Source of the DNA: Actinomycetota bacterium
Lineage (GTDB): Bacteria; Actinomycetota; UBA4738; HRBIN12
Length of the DNA stretch: 64,000 nucleotides
NCBI GenBank assembly: GCA_026003015.1
Contig: BPGL01000004.1
Coordinates: forward strand, 60,270-124,269
Direction: 5' to 3'
A program made the position numbers and the translations under genes. The notes under the pieces are model-generated. The model ran no database searches. It saw only the letters and a program-made list of their open reading frames with translations, and had not been told where the DNA came from. Below are positions 8,654 to 17,261 of this stretch, one piece after another. Position 1 is the first letter of the stretch; each line of letters begins with the position of its first letter.

Positions 8654-10081
8654 ATGGCGGTACGGCCCTACTTCGTGAACGGGCAGTGGCGCACGGGCGA
8701 GGGCAGCTTCGAGGTCCGCAGCCCCTACGACGACTCGGTCGTCGCCGAGGTCGGCACGCCGACCGAGGCCGACGTGGAGGAGGCGGCGCGGGTCGCGGCC
8801 GGGACCTTCGAGGAGTCCCGGCGTCTGCCGGTGCACGCCCGCGCGGAGGCCCTGGCCCACATCTCCCGGCGCCTGGCCGAGACGGTGGACGAGAACGCCG
8901 AGCTGATCGCCCGCGAGGGCGGCAAGCCGATCAAGTGGGCTCGGGTCGAGGCCCAGCGGGCCGTGTCGACGTTCCGATGGGCCGCGGAGACGGTCCGCCA
9001 CGGCGACGACGAGCTGATCCGGCTCGACACCGAGGCGGCGCTCGGGTCGAGGATCGGCCTGATCCGTCGGTTCCCCGTCGGGCCGGTCCTGGGGATCACC
9101 CCGTTCAACTTCCCGCTCAACCTCGTGGCGCACAAGGTGGCGCCGGCCATCGGCGTGGGGGCTCCGATCGTCGTGAAGCCCGCGAGCGCGACCCCGCTCG
9201 GCGCCCTGCGGATCGCCGAGCTGTTCGCCGAGACCGACCTGCCGGCCGGGATGGTCCAGGTGCTGCCGGTCAGCTCGAAGGTCGCCGACGGCATGGCGCG
9301 CGACCCTCGCTACCGGAAGATCTCCTTCACGGGCTCGAGCGAGATCGGCTGGTACCTCAAGGGGCTCGACCCGAAGAAGCGCGTGACCCTCGAGCTCGGC
9401 GGCAACGCCGGTGTGATCGTCCACGCCGACGCCGACCTGGATCTGGCCGCGCAGCGGATCGCGTTCGGCGGCTACTACCAGGCCGGCCAGAGCTGCATCA
9501 GCGTGCAGCGGGTGTTCGTCGCGAGCGAGGTCTTCGACGACCTCGCCGACCGGCTCACGAAGCAGGTCGAGTCGCTCAAGGTCGGTGACCCGCTCGACCC
9601 GACCGTGGACGTCGGGCCCGTGATCCAGCGCTCCGAGGTCGATCGGATCGCGGCGTGGGTGCGCGAGGCCGTCGAGCAGGGGGCGACCGTGCTGACCGGC
9701 GGGCAGGGCGACGGGCCCTTCTTCCAGCCGACCCTGCTCGCCCAGGTTCGTCCCCGAGATGAAGGTCTGCCGCGAGGAGATCTTCGGTCCGGTGGTGACG
9801 ATCAGCCCCTACGAGACGTTCGAGGAGGCCCTGCGCTCGTGAACGACTCGCGCTACGGCCTGCAGGCCGGTGTGTTCACGAACGACATCAACCGCGCGTT
9901 CGAGGCGCACCGCACGCTCGAGGTCGGCGGCGTGATCGTCAACGACGTGAGCGCGTTCCGCGCCGATCAGATGCCCTACGGCGGGTCCAAGGACTCGGGC
10001 TTCGGTCGCGAGGGGCTGCGCTTCGCGATGGAGGAGATGACCGAGCCGCGGATCATGGTCCTGTCCCACGTCCCGCTGTAA
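8654..10081 (+). CDS. Aldehyde dehydrogenase family protein; internal segment out of frame between two compensating indels
   Basis: VTLELGGNAGVIVHADADLDLAAQRIAFGGYYQAGQSCISVQRV; conserved EMKVCREEIFGPVVTISPYETFEEAL lies in another frame at about 9750-9833. Confidence 0.85.
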   Translation: MAVRPYFVNGQWRTGEGSFEVRSPYDDSVVAEVGTPTEADVEEAARVAAGTFEESRRLPVHARAEALAHISRRLAETVDENAELIAREGGKPIKWARVEAQRAVSTFRWAAETVRHGDDELIRLDTEAALGSRIGLIRRFPVGPVLGITPFNFPLNLVAHKVAPAIGVGAPIVVKPASATPLGALRIAELFAETDLPAGMVQVLPVSSKVADGMARDPRYRKISFTGSSEIGWYLKGLDPKKRVTLELGGNAGVIVHADADLDLAAQRIAFGGYYQAGQSCISVQRVFVASEVFDDLADRLTKQVESLKVGDPLDPTVDVGPVIQRSEVDRIAAWVREAVEQGATVLTGGQGDGPFFQPTLLAQVRPRDEGLPRGDLRSGGDDQPLRDVRGGPALVNDSRYGLQAGVFTNDINRAFEAHRTLEVGGVIVNDVSAFRADQMPYGGSKDSGFGREGLRFAMEEMTEPRIMVLSHVPL

Positions 10082-10114
10082 CCGGGTCGAGGGGTCCGTA
10101 GGCGGAGCCGTGCG

Positions 10115-10477
10115 GTGCAGGTCGACGCGACGGGGTTCGTGGCGATCGGGGTCCTCGTCCTCGCCGCGCTCGTGCTCGGGCTCGGGCTGACCTGGTGGGC
10201 GCGCTCGGCCGTCGAGGCCGGCCGGTTCGTGGAGCCCGATCTCGCGGCCCCGCCGCGCGATGCCCCGCAACCCGAACGGCCCTGGTGGGGGAACCCGTGG
10301 CTGTGGGTCGCGGTGTGCGCGGTCTTCGTCGTCCTGGGGGTCGTCGTGTGGCCGGGGTTGTTCGGCGGGACCTTCGTGTTCCTGCCGTTCATCTGGGTCG
10401 GTCGCCCGCGTCGTCCCGCGGACCCGCGATCCAACGGGCACTCGGCGCGCGGGGCGGATCGGCTACGGGGCGGGTGA
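10115..10477 (+). CDS. Small membrane protein, two predicted TM segments
   Basis: 120-aa ORF: FVAIGVLVLAALVLGLGLTWWA and LWVAVCAVFVVLGVVVWPGLFGGTFVFLPFIW. Confidence 0.6.
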   Translation: MQVDATGFVAIGVLVLAALVLGLGLTWWARSAVEAGRFVEPDLAAPPRDAPQPERPWWGNPWLWVAVCAVFVVLGVVVWPGLFGGTFVFLPFIWVGRPRRPADPRSNGHSARGADRLRGG

Positions 10478-10523
10478 GGCTCCGCGGCGGACGCAGCGGG
10501 GCCGCCCCTGCGACGATGCGGCC

Positions 10524-11513
10524 GTGAGCCTCGCACCGGCGTTCGCGCTGCGGGACCCCTGGCCGTGGGCGACCCTGGCCGGCCTCACGCGCCTCGGCGA
10601 GGCCCTGGGCTACGGGGCCGTGTTCTGCCCCGAGATCCGCGGGCGCGACGCCTTCGCGGCGCTGATGGGCCTTGCCGCGGAGACGACCGAGCTGCGCCTG
10701 GCCACCGGGGTCGTGCCGATCACGGCGCGCGAGCCGGTCGTCACGGCGATGGCCGCCGCGACGGTGCAGGAGCGCTCGGGCGGCCGGTTCGTGCTGGGGA
10801 TCGGAGCCGGGCCGCCGCGACCCGGCGCCCTCGAGGCGCTGCGCGCTCAGGTCGCGTCGCTCCGTGCGCTCCTGGGGACCGCCGCCCCCGCCCGCGTCTC
10901 GCTCGCCCTGGCGGCTCCGCCGCCCATCTGGGTCGCGGCGCTCGGGCCGCGGGCGGTTCGGCTCGCCGGCGAGGTCGCGGACGGGGTCCTGCTGAACTGG
11001 TGCACGCCCGAGCGCGTCGCCCAGGCCCGAGCGGAGGCCCGAGGGGCCGCCGAGCAGGCCGGGCGCGACCCCGACGCCGTGCGGGTCGGGGTCTACGTGC
11101 GGGCCTGCCTGGAGCGCGACGAGGCGGCCGCGCTCGCCGCGCTGCGCGCCGCGGCCGGGGAGTACGCGTCCTACGACGCGTACGCTCGGCAGTTCGAGCG
11201 GATCGGGCTCGGCGATCCGGCCCGTGCCGCGGCCCGCGCGCACGCCGCCGGGCGCCCCGAGGACGTCCCCGAGGAGCTCGTGCGAGCGGTCTGCCTGCTC
11301 GGGGACCCCGAGCGGGCCCGGCGGCGCCTGCAGGCCTACGAGCAGGCCGGGGCCGACGTCCCGGTCGTCTACCCGGTCCCCGCCGGCCCCGACCCCGCCG
11401 GCTCGGTCGGGCGCACGCTCGAGGGCCTCGCGCCGCTTGCAGGCGATCGGCCACGCGGTACACTTTCTACGGTCGACACCGTGGAAACGAGGGAAACGGG
11501 AGGCGGGCCATGA
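10524..11513 (+). CDS. LLM class (luciferase-like, probably F420-dependent) oxidoreductase
   Basis: GEALGYGAVFCPEIRGRDAFAALMGLAAETTELRLATGVVPITAREP, GGRFVLGIGAG; GTG start at 10524. Confidence 0.8.
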   Translation: MSLAPAFALRDPWPWATLAGLTRLGEALGYGAVFCPEIRGRDAFAALMGLAAETTELRLATGVVPITAREPVVTAMAAATVQERSGGRFVLGIGAGPPRPGALEALRAQVASLRALLGTAAPARVSLALAAPPPIWVAALGPRAVRLAGEVADGVLLNWCTPERVAQARAEARGAAEQAGRDPDAVRVGVYVRACLERDEAAALAALRAAAGEYASYDAYARQFERIGLGDPARAAARAHAAGRPEDVPEELVRAVCLLGDPERARRRLQAYEQAGADVPVVYPVPAGPDPAGSVGRTLEGLAPLAGDRPRGTLSTVDTVETRETGGGP

Positions 11514-11836
11514 CCTACGTGATCGCGGAACCCTGCATCGACGTGAAGGACCGGGCCTGCGTCGACGAGTGCCCCGTCGACTGCATCTACGAGGGTCCGC
11601 GGATGCTCTACATCCAGCCTGACGAGTGCGTCGACTGCGGCGCGTGCGAGCCGGCGTGCCCGGTGACCGCGATCTTCTACGAGGACGACGTGCCCGCCGA
11701 GTGGAAGCAGTTCACGGCCATCAACGCCGAGTTCTTCTCCGAGGCCGTCTCGGGGCTCGGGTCGCCCGGCGGCGCCGCGCAGGTGGGGCCGGCCGCGGTG
11801 GACCACCCGACCGTGGCGAACTGGCAGGCCGTGTAG
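11510..11836 (+). CDS. fdxA: Seven-iron type ferredoxin
   Basis: TYVIAEPCIDVKDRACVDECPVDCIYEGPRMLYIQPDECVDCGACEPACPVTAIFYEDDVP; ATGA overlap with the LLM gene. Confidence 0.95.
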   Translation: MTYVIAEPCIDVKDRACVDECPVDCIYEGPRMLYIQPDECVDCGACEPACPVTAIFYEDDVPAEWKQFTAINAEFFSEAVSGLGSPGGAAQVGPAAVDHPTVANWQAV

Positions 11837-11845
11837 GGGGCGACG

Positions 11846-11866
11846 CAGGGGCGACCACCGCCCCTG
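11846..11866. terminator. Stem-loop between convergent ferredoxin and kinase genes
   Basis: CAGGGGCG-ACCAC-CGCCCCTG, 8-bp perfect stem with 5-nt loop, just after the ferredoxin stop; no U-tract. Confidence 0.5.
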
Positions 11867-11894
11867 GCGGCGGCGTTTCCGCGGCGCCTCCCCG

Positions 11895-14351
11895 CTAGGG
11901 GTTCTCGGTCGGCAGGAACACCCGGAACGACGACCCCCCGCCGGGCCGCTCCTCGACCCAGGCGCGTCCGCCGTGCAGCTCGGCGAACCGGCGGACGAGC
12001 GTGAGCCCGACGCCGACCCCCGGAGCGTGCGACGGCGCGTTCGGGCCCTGGCGGAACGGCTCGAAGATCGCCTCGCGGAGCTCCTCGGGGACCCCCGGGC
12101 CGTCGTCGTCGACCCGCAGGACGATCCCGTCCTCGACGCGCTCGACCGCGACCCACACGGTCGTGTCGGCCGGAGTGTGGCGGGCGGTGTTCGCCAGCAG
12201 GTTCTCGACGATCCGCTCGAGCTTCGAGGCATCGACCCCGACCCGCAGCGAGGGCAGATCGAAACGCAGGCGCGCCTCGGGGATGAGCTGCGTGTCGGCG
12301 GCCACCCGCCGGACCAGCGCGCCGACGTCGGTGGGCTCGATCGACGGGGTGACGATCCCCCGCGCGAGACGGTCCAGGTCGAGGAGGTTCGTCACGAGCC
12401 GATCGAGGCGTCGCGCGTTCTCGGCGATCCGGTGGGCGAGGTCGCGCGCCTCGTCGCGGCCGAGCTCCACGTCGGTGCGCTCCAGGGTGATGGCGAGCCC
12501 GAGGATCGCGGCGAGCGGCGTCCGCAGGTCGTGCGACACGGCCTGCAGGAACGTGTTCTTCATCTCGTCGAGAGACCGGAGCCGGGCCGTGGCCTGGCGC
12601 TCGACGTCGAGCGCGTGCTCGAGCTGCTCCTCCGCGCGCTTGCGCTCGGTGACGTCGATCATGAACCCCTGCCAGAAGGGCTCCTGCCCCTCCTCCTCGA
12701 GGAGCACGGCCTCGTCGTGCAGCCAGATGTAGCTCCCGTCCTTGCACAGGAACCGGTAGTCGGCCGCGTAGGGTTCCTTCGTGCGGTCGGAGCGATCGTC
12801 GGCCTCGATCACTCGCTCGAGGTCCTCGGGGTGGATCCGTCGCCGCCAGAAGCCGGGCTCGCGCATCCACTCCTCGGCGGTCCACCCCGTGAACCGCTCG
12901 ACCTGGGGGCTGATGTAGAAGGAACGGGCCGCGTCCACCGGGGACTCGCGGTAGACGATGGCCGGAAGGTGCTCGACCGTTGCACGGAACATCCGCTCCG
13001 CCTCGGCGACGCGAGCCTGCGCCTCGCGATGCTCGGTCACGTCGAGGACGACGCCGAGCCAGTGCGTGGGTCGACCGCGGTGGTCGCGCAGGAGCACGGC
13101 CTCCTCGTGCAGCCAGACGACGTGGCCGTCGGCGTGACGGGTTCGGTAGTCGACCGACAGGGGGGTTCCCTCCTCGTTCGCGCACTCGGCGGCCACGAGC
13201 ACGCGGTCGAGGTCCTCCTCGTGGACGATCCGCTTCCAGAAGTCGACGTCGGCGAGCCAGCGCTCGACGGGGTAGCCGAGGATCTGCTCCATCCTGGGGC
13301 TCATGTACTCGCACGCCACGGCCCGCGTCGTCCCGGGGGCGACGACCTCGGCGTAGACGGCCGCGGGGATCTGCTCCACGATCGCGCGGAACCGCTCACG
13401 GGCCTGGCGCAGCTCCTCCTCGGCCAGACGGCGAGCCGTGACGTCGACGAGGAACCCCTGGAACATCCGGACGGCCCCGTTCTCGTCGCGGATGGGGATC
13501 GAGGTGTCGTGGACCCAGACCTCGCGCCCGTCGGCGGCGATCATCCGGTACTCCTCGTCGAAGGTCGACTCGTCCGCGGCGTCGAAGGCGTTGCGCCCCT
13601 CGAGCTCGGCCAGATCCTCGGGGTGGATCAGGCGGAACCACAGCCCGGGGTCGTCGATGAAGGCCTGCGGCGGGTAGCCGAGGACCTGCTCGATCTGGGG
13701 GCTCACGTAGCCCATCCGGGTCGGCGCCCCGCGCTCGACGACGTCGGTGTAGGTCACGGCGGGGATCGTCTCGACGAAGCTCCGGTAGCGCGCCTCCGCG
13801 TTGCGCAGCTCGGCCTCGCGGCGCTCGCGCTCGATCGCCGCGGCGAGCAGGACCGCGGCCGTCCGCAGGGCGTCGGTGGCCGGGCCGGTCCAGGAGCGCG
13901 GGCGCTCCCGGTCGTCGAACCCCAGGCATCCCCACCACGTGCCGGCGACGACGATCGGCCAGGCGACGACCGAGACGACTCCGTGGTCGTCGAGTACCGC
14001 GCGTTCCTCGTCGGGCAGGACCTCGGCGTCGGCGACCACCGGCTCGCCCCGCTCGAGGATCGCCCGCCAGCGAGGGAACCACGGGGCCAGGGCGACCGCG
14101 GGGTCCTCCGACAGGCGCGGGCAGCCCGGCGCCGCCCACTCGGCCACCCAGGCGGCGAGCCGCGCCCCGTCGGGGCCGGCGACGTCCTGCACGACGTAGG
14201 CGCGCGAGGCGCCCGCCGCCGCGCCGAGCCGGGCCAAGACGTCCTCGAGGACGGCGCGCCAGTCGGCGGCCCGTAGGAACCGCTCGGCGGCGTACGCCAC
14301 GGCGTCGAGCACCTCGCCCCGGTGCAGCAGCGCGTGGGTCGTCTCGCTCAT
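11895..14351 (-). CDS. GAF/PAS sensor histidine kinase with three PAS domains
   Basis: Three PAS/PAC repeats (YVSPQIEQVLGYPPQAF, YMSPRMEQILGYPVERW, YISPQVERFTGWTAEEW), H-box AVSHDLRTPLAAILGLA, N-box VENLLANTARH, G-box GVGVGLTLVRRF. Confidence 0.93.
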   Translation of the reverse strand: MSETTHALLHRGEVLDAVAYAAERFLRAADWRAVLEDVLARLGAAAGASRAYVVQDVAGPDGARLAAWVAEWAAPGCPRLSEDPAVALAPWFPRWRAILERGEPVVADAEVLPDEERAVLDDHGVVSVVAWPIVVAGTWWGCLGFDDRERPRSWTGPATDALRTAAVLLAAAIERERREAELRNAEARYRSFVETIPAVTYTDVVERGAPTRMGYVSPQIEQVLGYPPQAFIDDPGLWFRLIHPEDLAELEGRNAFDAADESTFDEEYRMIAADGREVWVHDTSIPIRDENGAVRMFQGFLVDVTARRLAEEELRQARERFRAIVEQIPAAVYAEVVAPGTTRAVACEYMSPRMEQILGYPVERWLADVDFWKRIVHEEDLDRVLVAAECANEEGTPLSVDYRTRHADGHVVWLHEEAVLLRDHRGRPTHWLGVVLDVTEHREAQARVAEAERMFRATVEHLPAIVYRESPVDAARSFYISPQVERFTGWTAEEWMREPGFWRRRIHPEDLERVIEADDRSDRTKEPYAADYRFLCKDGSYIWLHDEAVLLEEEGQEPFWQGFMIDVTERKRAEEQLEHALDVERQATARLRSLDEMKNTFLQAVSHDLRTPLAAILGLAITLERTDVELGRDEARDLAHRIAENARRLDRLVTNLLDLDRLARGIVTPSIEPTDVGALVRRVAADTQLIPEARLRFDLPSLRVGVDASKLERIVENLLANTARHTPADTTVWVAVERVEDGIVLRVDDDGPGVPEELREAIFEPFRQGPNAPSHAPGVGVGLTLVRRFAELHGGRAWVEERPGGGSSFRVFLPTENP

Positions 14352-14423
14352 GGCGTGATCGCTCCCGGCCGCGGCCGCCGGGCCGAGGCCTTTCGGTGGC
14401 AGTATCGGCGTCCGACCGCGGGG

Positions 14424-15587
14424 CTACAGGCGGTCGCTCGGGGGACCCCCGGACGGCCCACCCGCGTCGGGCAGCCGGCCGGGCGCGGCGTCGGCCGTGG
14501 CGAGCTCGTCGGGAGCCGGCCAGCGGCGGCGGGAGGCGGCCGCGAGGCGGACCATCAGCTCCACGGCCGCCGGGTCCTCGCTCGCGGGGCGGGCCTCGAC
14601 GACGCCCTCGGCGAGCGCGCGCCGCCACAGATCCGCTCCGCGCTCGGTGCGCACGATCGTGAGCGTCCAACCGTCGGACTGCCCCAGCCCGCCGAACGAG
14701 ATGTCCGCGTGCTCCGCGGCGAAGTCGGGGCACCGGCGGCAGCCCGGGCGCGTGAACCGGTGGGCCTGCTTGAGGGGGTACACGTGCTCCTCGCCGTCGT
14801 CGGTGTAGAACAGGAGCCGGCCCTTGACGTTCACCCGCACGAGGTGGCCGAGGTCCAGCCCGAGCTCGCGCTGGGCGATCTCGCCCATGAGGCCGTCGTA
14901 GGTGAAGGTCTTCGAGCACAACAGGCCGAAGGTCCAGGCGATCTTGCGGCGCCACTTGTTCACGCGCCGAGCCTCCAGGGACCCGGTCACGCTCGCCTGG
15001 CAGCTCATCCCGACGAGCGCGACCCGCGACAGGCCGAGCTCGGCCGCCTTCAACAGCGCGAGCGGGTTCGCGCTGTACGTGTAGCGGCTCCCGGCCGTCG
15101 CGAGGACCCCCTCGGCGTCGGTGACGACGGTCGGCTCGGCGTCCCAGGGGCGTTCGTCGGACAGCTTCGACGTGCAGGCGCCGTCGATCTCGCCGTTCTC
15201 GAGGCCCCAGATCAGCAGAGCGGAGACGACCCCGCCGTCTTGGCCCTGCATCAGCACCCGGGGATCGGTCGCGCGCGCGAGCAGGATCTCGCGGTGCACC
15301 CCGATGACGTCCTCGGGGGAGCGGGTCATGCCGAACAGCGACAGGTCGATCTCGGGCTCCCAGGACCGGAACCGCGGGCAGGCGCGCGTGCAGATGTCGC
15401 AGCCGCGGTCGCCGTGCGCGCAGGCGTCGGGGCCGTCCTCCTGCAGCTGCACGGGGACGCCGTCCTCGTAGCCCAGGACGTGGAAGGGGCAGGCGACGAT
15501 GCACGCGGTGCAGCCGGTGCACAGGCCCGTGGTCACGACCTCGTGGTAGAGGTCCCGCCACTGGGTCTTGTCCGCGGAGCTCGGCAT
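14424..15587 (-). CDS. Coenzyme F420 hydrogenase/dehydrogenase beta subunit (FrhB) family with N-terminal 2x[4Fe-4S] motifs
   Basis: [16 protein letters not shown] and [11 protein letters not shown] clusters; FrhB-type core [57 protein letters not shown]. Confidence 0.88.
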   Translation of the reverse strand: MPSSADKTQWRDLYHEVVTTGLCTGCTACIVACPFHVLGYEDGVPVQLQEDGPDACAHGDRGCDICTRACPRFRSWEPEIDLSLFGMTRSPEDVIGVHREILLARATDPRVLMQGQDGGVVSALLIWGLENGEIDGACTSKLSDERPWDAEPTVVTDAEGVLATAGSRYTYSANPLALLKAAELGLSRVALVGMSCQASVTGSLEARRVNKWRRKIAWTFGLLCSKTFTYDGLMGEIAQRELGLDLGHLVRVNVKGRLLFYTDDGEEHVYPLKQAHRFTRPGCRRCPDFAAEHADISFGGLGQSDGWTLTIVRTERGADLWRRALAEGVVEARPASEDPAAVELMVRLAAASRRRWPAPDELATADAAPGRLPDAGGPSGGPPSDRL

Positions 15588-15653
15588 CGGCTCGGAGCAT
15601 AACGGCTCCGCCTCGAGGAAGGGGCGGGCGCGCGCGGTCGGCGCCTCGGGCGC

Positions 15654-15998
15654 TCAGATGCTGAACGACTCCCCGCAGGCGCACTCGTGCACCGCCTGCG
15701 GGTTGCGGATCTTGAGACCGCCGCCGAGCAAGCTCCGGTCCAGATCCAGGGTGGAGCCGCGGAGGATCGGCTCGCTGCGGGGATCCACGAGGATCCGGAC
15801 CCCGTCGGTGGCCGCCACGACGCGGTCGTCGGGGGCGGGGCCGTCCTCGAAGCCGAGCTCGTAGCTGAACCCCGAGCACCCCCCGGCCGTGACCCGCACC
15901 CGCAGGATCGGCTCCCGACCCTCGCGCTCGGCGAGCGCTCGGACCTTGCCGGCCGCGGCCGGCGTCACCTCGATCGGGTCGGTTGCAGCGCGCACCAC
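15654..15998 (-). CDS. Iron-sulfur cluster assembly accessory protein (ErpA/IscA family)
   Basis: LRVRVTAGGCSGFSYELGFED and C-terminal CACGESF; conserved Cys pattern. Confidence 0.93.
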   Translation of the reverse strand: MVRAATDPIEVTPAAAGKVRALAEREGREPILRVRVTAGGCSGFSYELGFEDGPAPDDRVVAATDGVRILVDPRSEPILRGSTLDLDRSLLGGGLKIRNPQAVHECACGESFSI

Positions 15999-16066
15999 GG
16001 ATCCGATGCTACCGCGCGCGGCTCCCGTCGCCCGTCGACCGGTCCCGCGCCGCCTACGATGGCGGG

Positions 16067-16645
16067 GTGCGCGATCTGGCCGCCGTCCGCGCCCGGCTCG
16101 ACCCCGACCCGCACCTGGCTCCGGGCCCCGGGGACCGGCTCGCGGCCGTGCTCGTGCTCGTCCTCGCCGGCCCACCCGCCTCGGTGCTGCTGACCGAGCG
16201 GGCCTCGACGCTCGCCCGCCACGCCGGCGAGATCGCGTTTCCCGGGGGCCTGGCCGACCCCGACGACGCGGGTCCCGCGGCCACGGCGCTCCGCGAAGCA
16301 CGGGAGGAGGTCGGGCTCGACCCGGAGCTCCCGACGGTCCTCGGCGCGCTGCCGCCGGTGCACGCGTCGGTGAGCCGGATCCTGGTCTGCCCGATCGTGG
16401 CGACGATGCCGGCGCTGCCGACGCTTGCGCCAAGCGAGACCGAGATCGTTCGGGTGTTCACGACGGCGCTCGTCGAGCTCGAGCGCGCCGAGCGAGAGCA
16501 CGAGATCCCGCGAGCCGACGGCGGCGCCTGGCGCGGGTGGGCCTACGAGGTCGACGGCGGGGTCGTGTGGGGTGTGACGGGCCGGATCGTGCACGACCTG
16601 CTCGAGGTCGTCCGAGCGGAGGCGCCGTGGCTGACGGCGCCGTGA
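16067..16645 (+). CDS. NUDIX hydrolase, CoA pyrophosphatase-like
   Basis: HAGEIAFPGGLADPDDAGPAATALREAREEVGLDP Nudix box; GTG start 6 nt after TACGAT. Confidence 0.88.
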   Translation: MRDLAAVRARLDPDPHLAPGPGDRLAAVLVLVLAGPPASVLLTERASTLARHAGEIAFPGGLADPDDAGPAATALREAREEVGLDPELPTVLGALPPVHASVSRILVCPIVATMPALPTLAPSETEIVRVFTTALVELERAEREHEIPRADGGAWRGWAYEVDGGVVWGVTGRIVHDLLEVVRAEAPWLTAP

Positions 16646-17097
16646 GCCCCGCCGACCGGGAGCTGCGCGCGCTCCTGCGGGACGCCCGGACGATCGCGGT
16701 CGTGGGGCTGTCCTCGGACCCGTCCCGGCCGTCGCACCGGATCGCGCGCTGGCTGCAGGAGCACGGCTACCGGATCGTGCCGGTGAACCCCTGCGAGACC
16801 GAGGTCCTCGGCGAGCGGGCGTGGCCGTCGCTGCTCGACGTCCCCCCCGAGATCCGGATCGACGTCGTCGACGTGTTCCGGCGCGCCGAGGAGGCTCCGG
16901 CGATCGCTCGACAGGCCGCGGCCGTCGGCGCCCGGGCACTGTGGCTCCAGGAGGGGATCGTGAGCGAGGAGGCCGCTCGGATCGCGGCCGACGCGGGGAT
17001 GGAGGTCATCATGGGGCTGTGCATCCGCGAGGCCGGTCGGCGGGTGCTCGACGCCGAGGAGGCCGGCACGCAGGAGGATGAGGAAGGAGGAGCATGA
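16642..17097 (+). CDS. CoA-binding domain protein (YccU-like)
   Basis: TIAVVGLSSDPSRPSHRIARWLQEHGYRIVPVNPCETEVLGERAWPSLLDVP...ALWLQEGIVSEEAARIAADAGMEVIMGLCI; GTGA overlap with the NUDIX gene. Confidence 0.88.
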   Translation: MSPADRELRALLRDARTIAVVGLSSDPSRPSHRIARWLQEHGYRIVPVNPCETEVLGERAWPSLLDVPPEIRIDVVDVFRRAEEAPAIARQAAAVGARALWLQEGIVSEEAARIAADAGMEVIMGLCIREAGRRVLDAEEAGTQEDEEGGA

Positions 17098-17261
17098 CCA
17101 CCTGGGAGTACTTCGTTGCGCCGCTGCTCGAGCACAACCCCTCGGAGATCCTGAACACGTTCGGCGAGGACGGCTGGGAGCTCGTCACGGTCCTCGCCCA
17201 GCCGACTCCGGCCGGCGGCGTCTCGCTCGTCGCCTACCTCAAGCGCCCGTCGGCCGGCTAG
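17094..17261 (+). CDS. Small DUF4177-like protein (55 aa)
   Basis: Below the ORF-track cutoff; MTTWEYFVAPLLEHNPSEILNTFGEDGWELVTVLAQPTPAGGVSLVAYLKRPSAG; RBS GGAAGGAGG; ATGA overlap with the upstream gene. Confidence 0.78.
   Translation: MTTWEYFVAPLLEHNPSEILNTFGEDGWELVTVLAQPTPAGGVSLVAYLKRPSAG

Noticed and set aside
5932-8655. 907-aa minus-strand ORF
   Set aside because: Antisense shadow of pucR and an aldehyde dehydrogenase; His/Arg/Asp/Val-rich with no domain.
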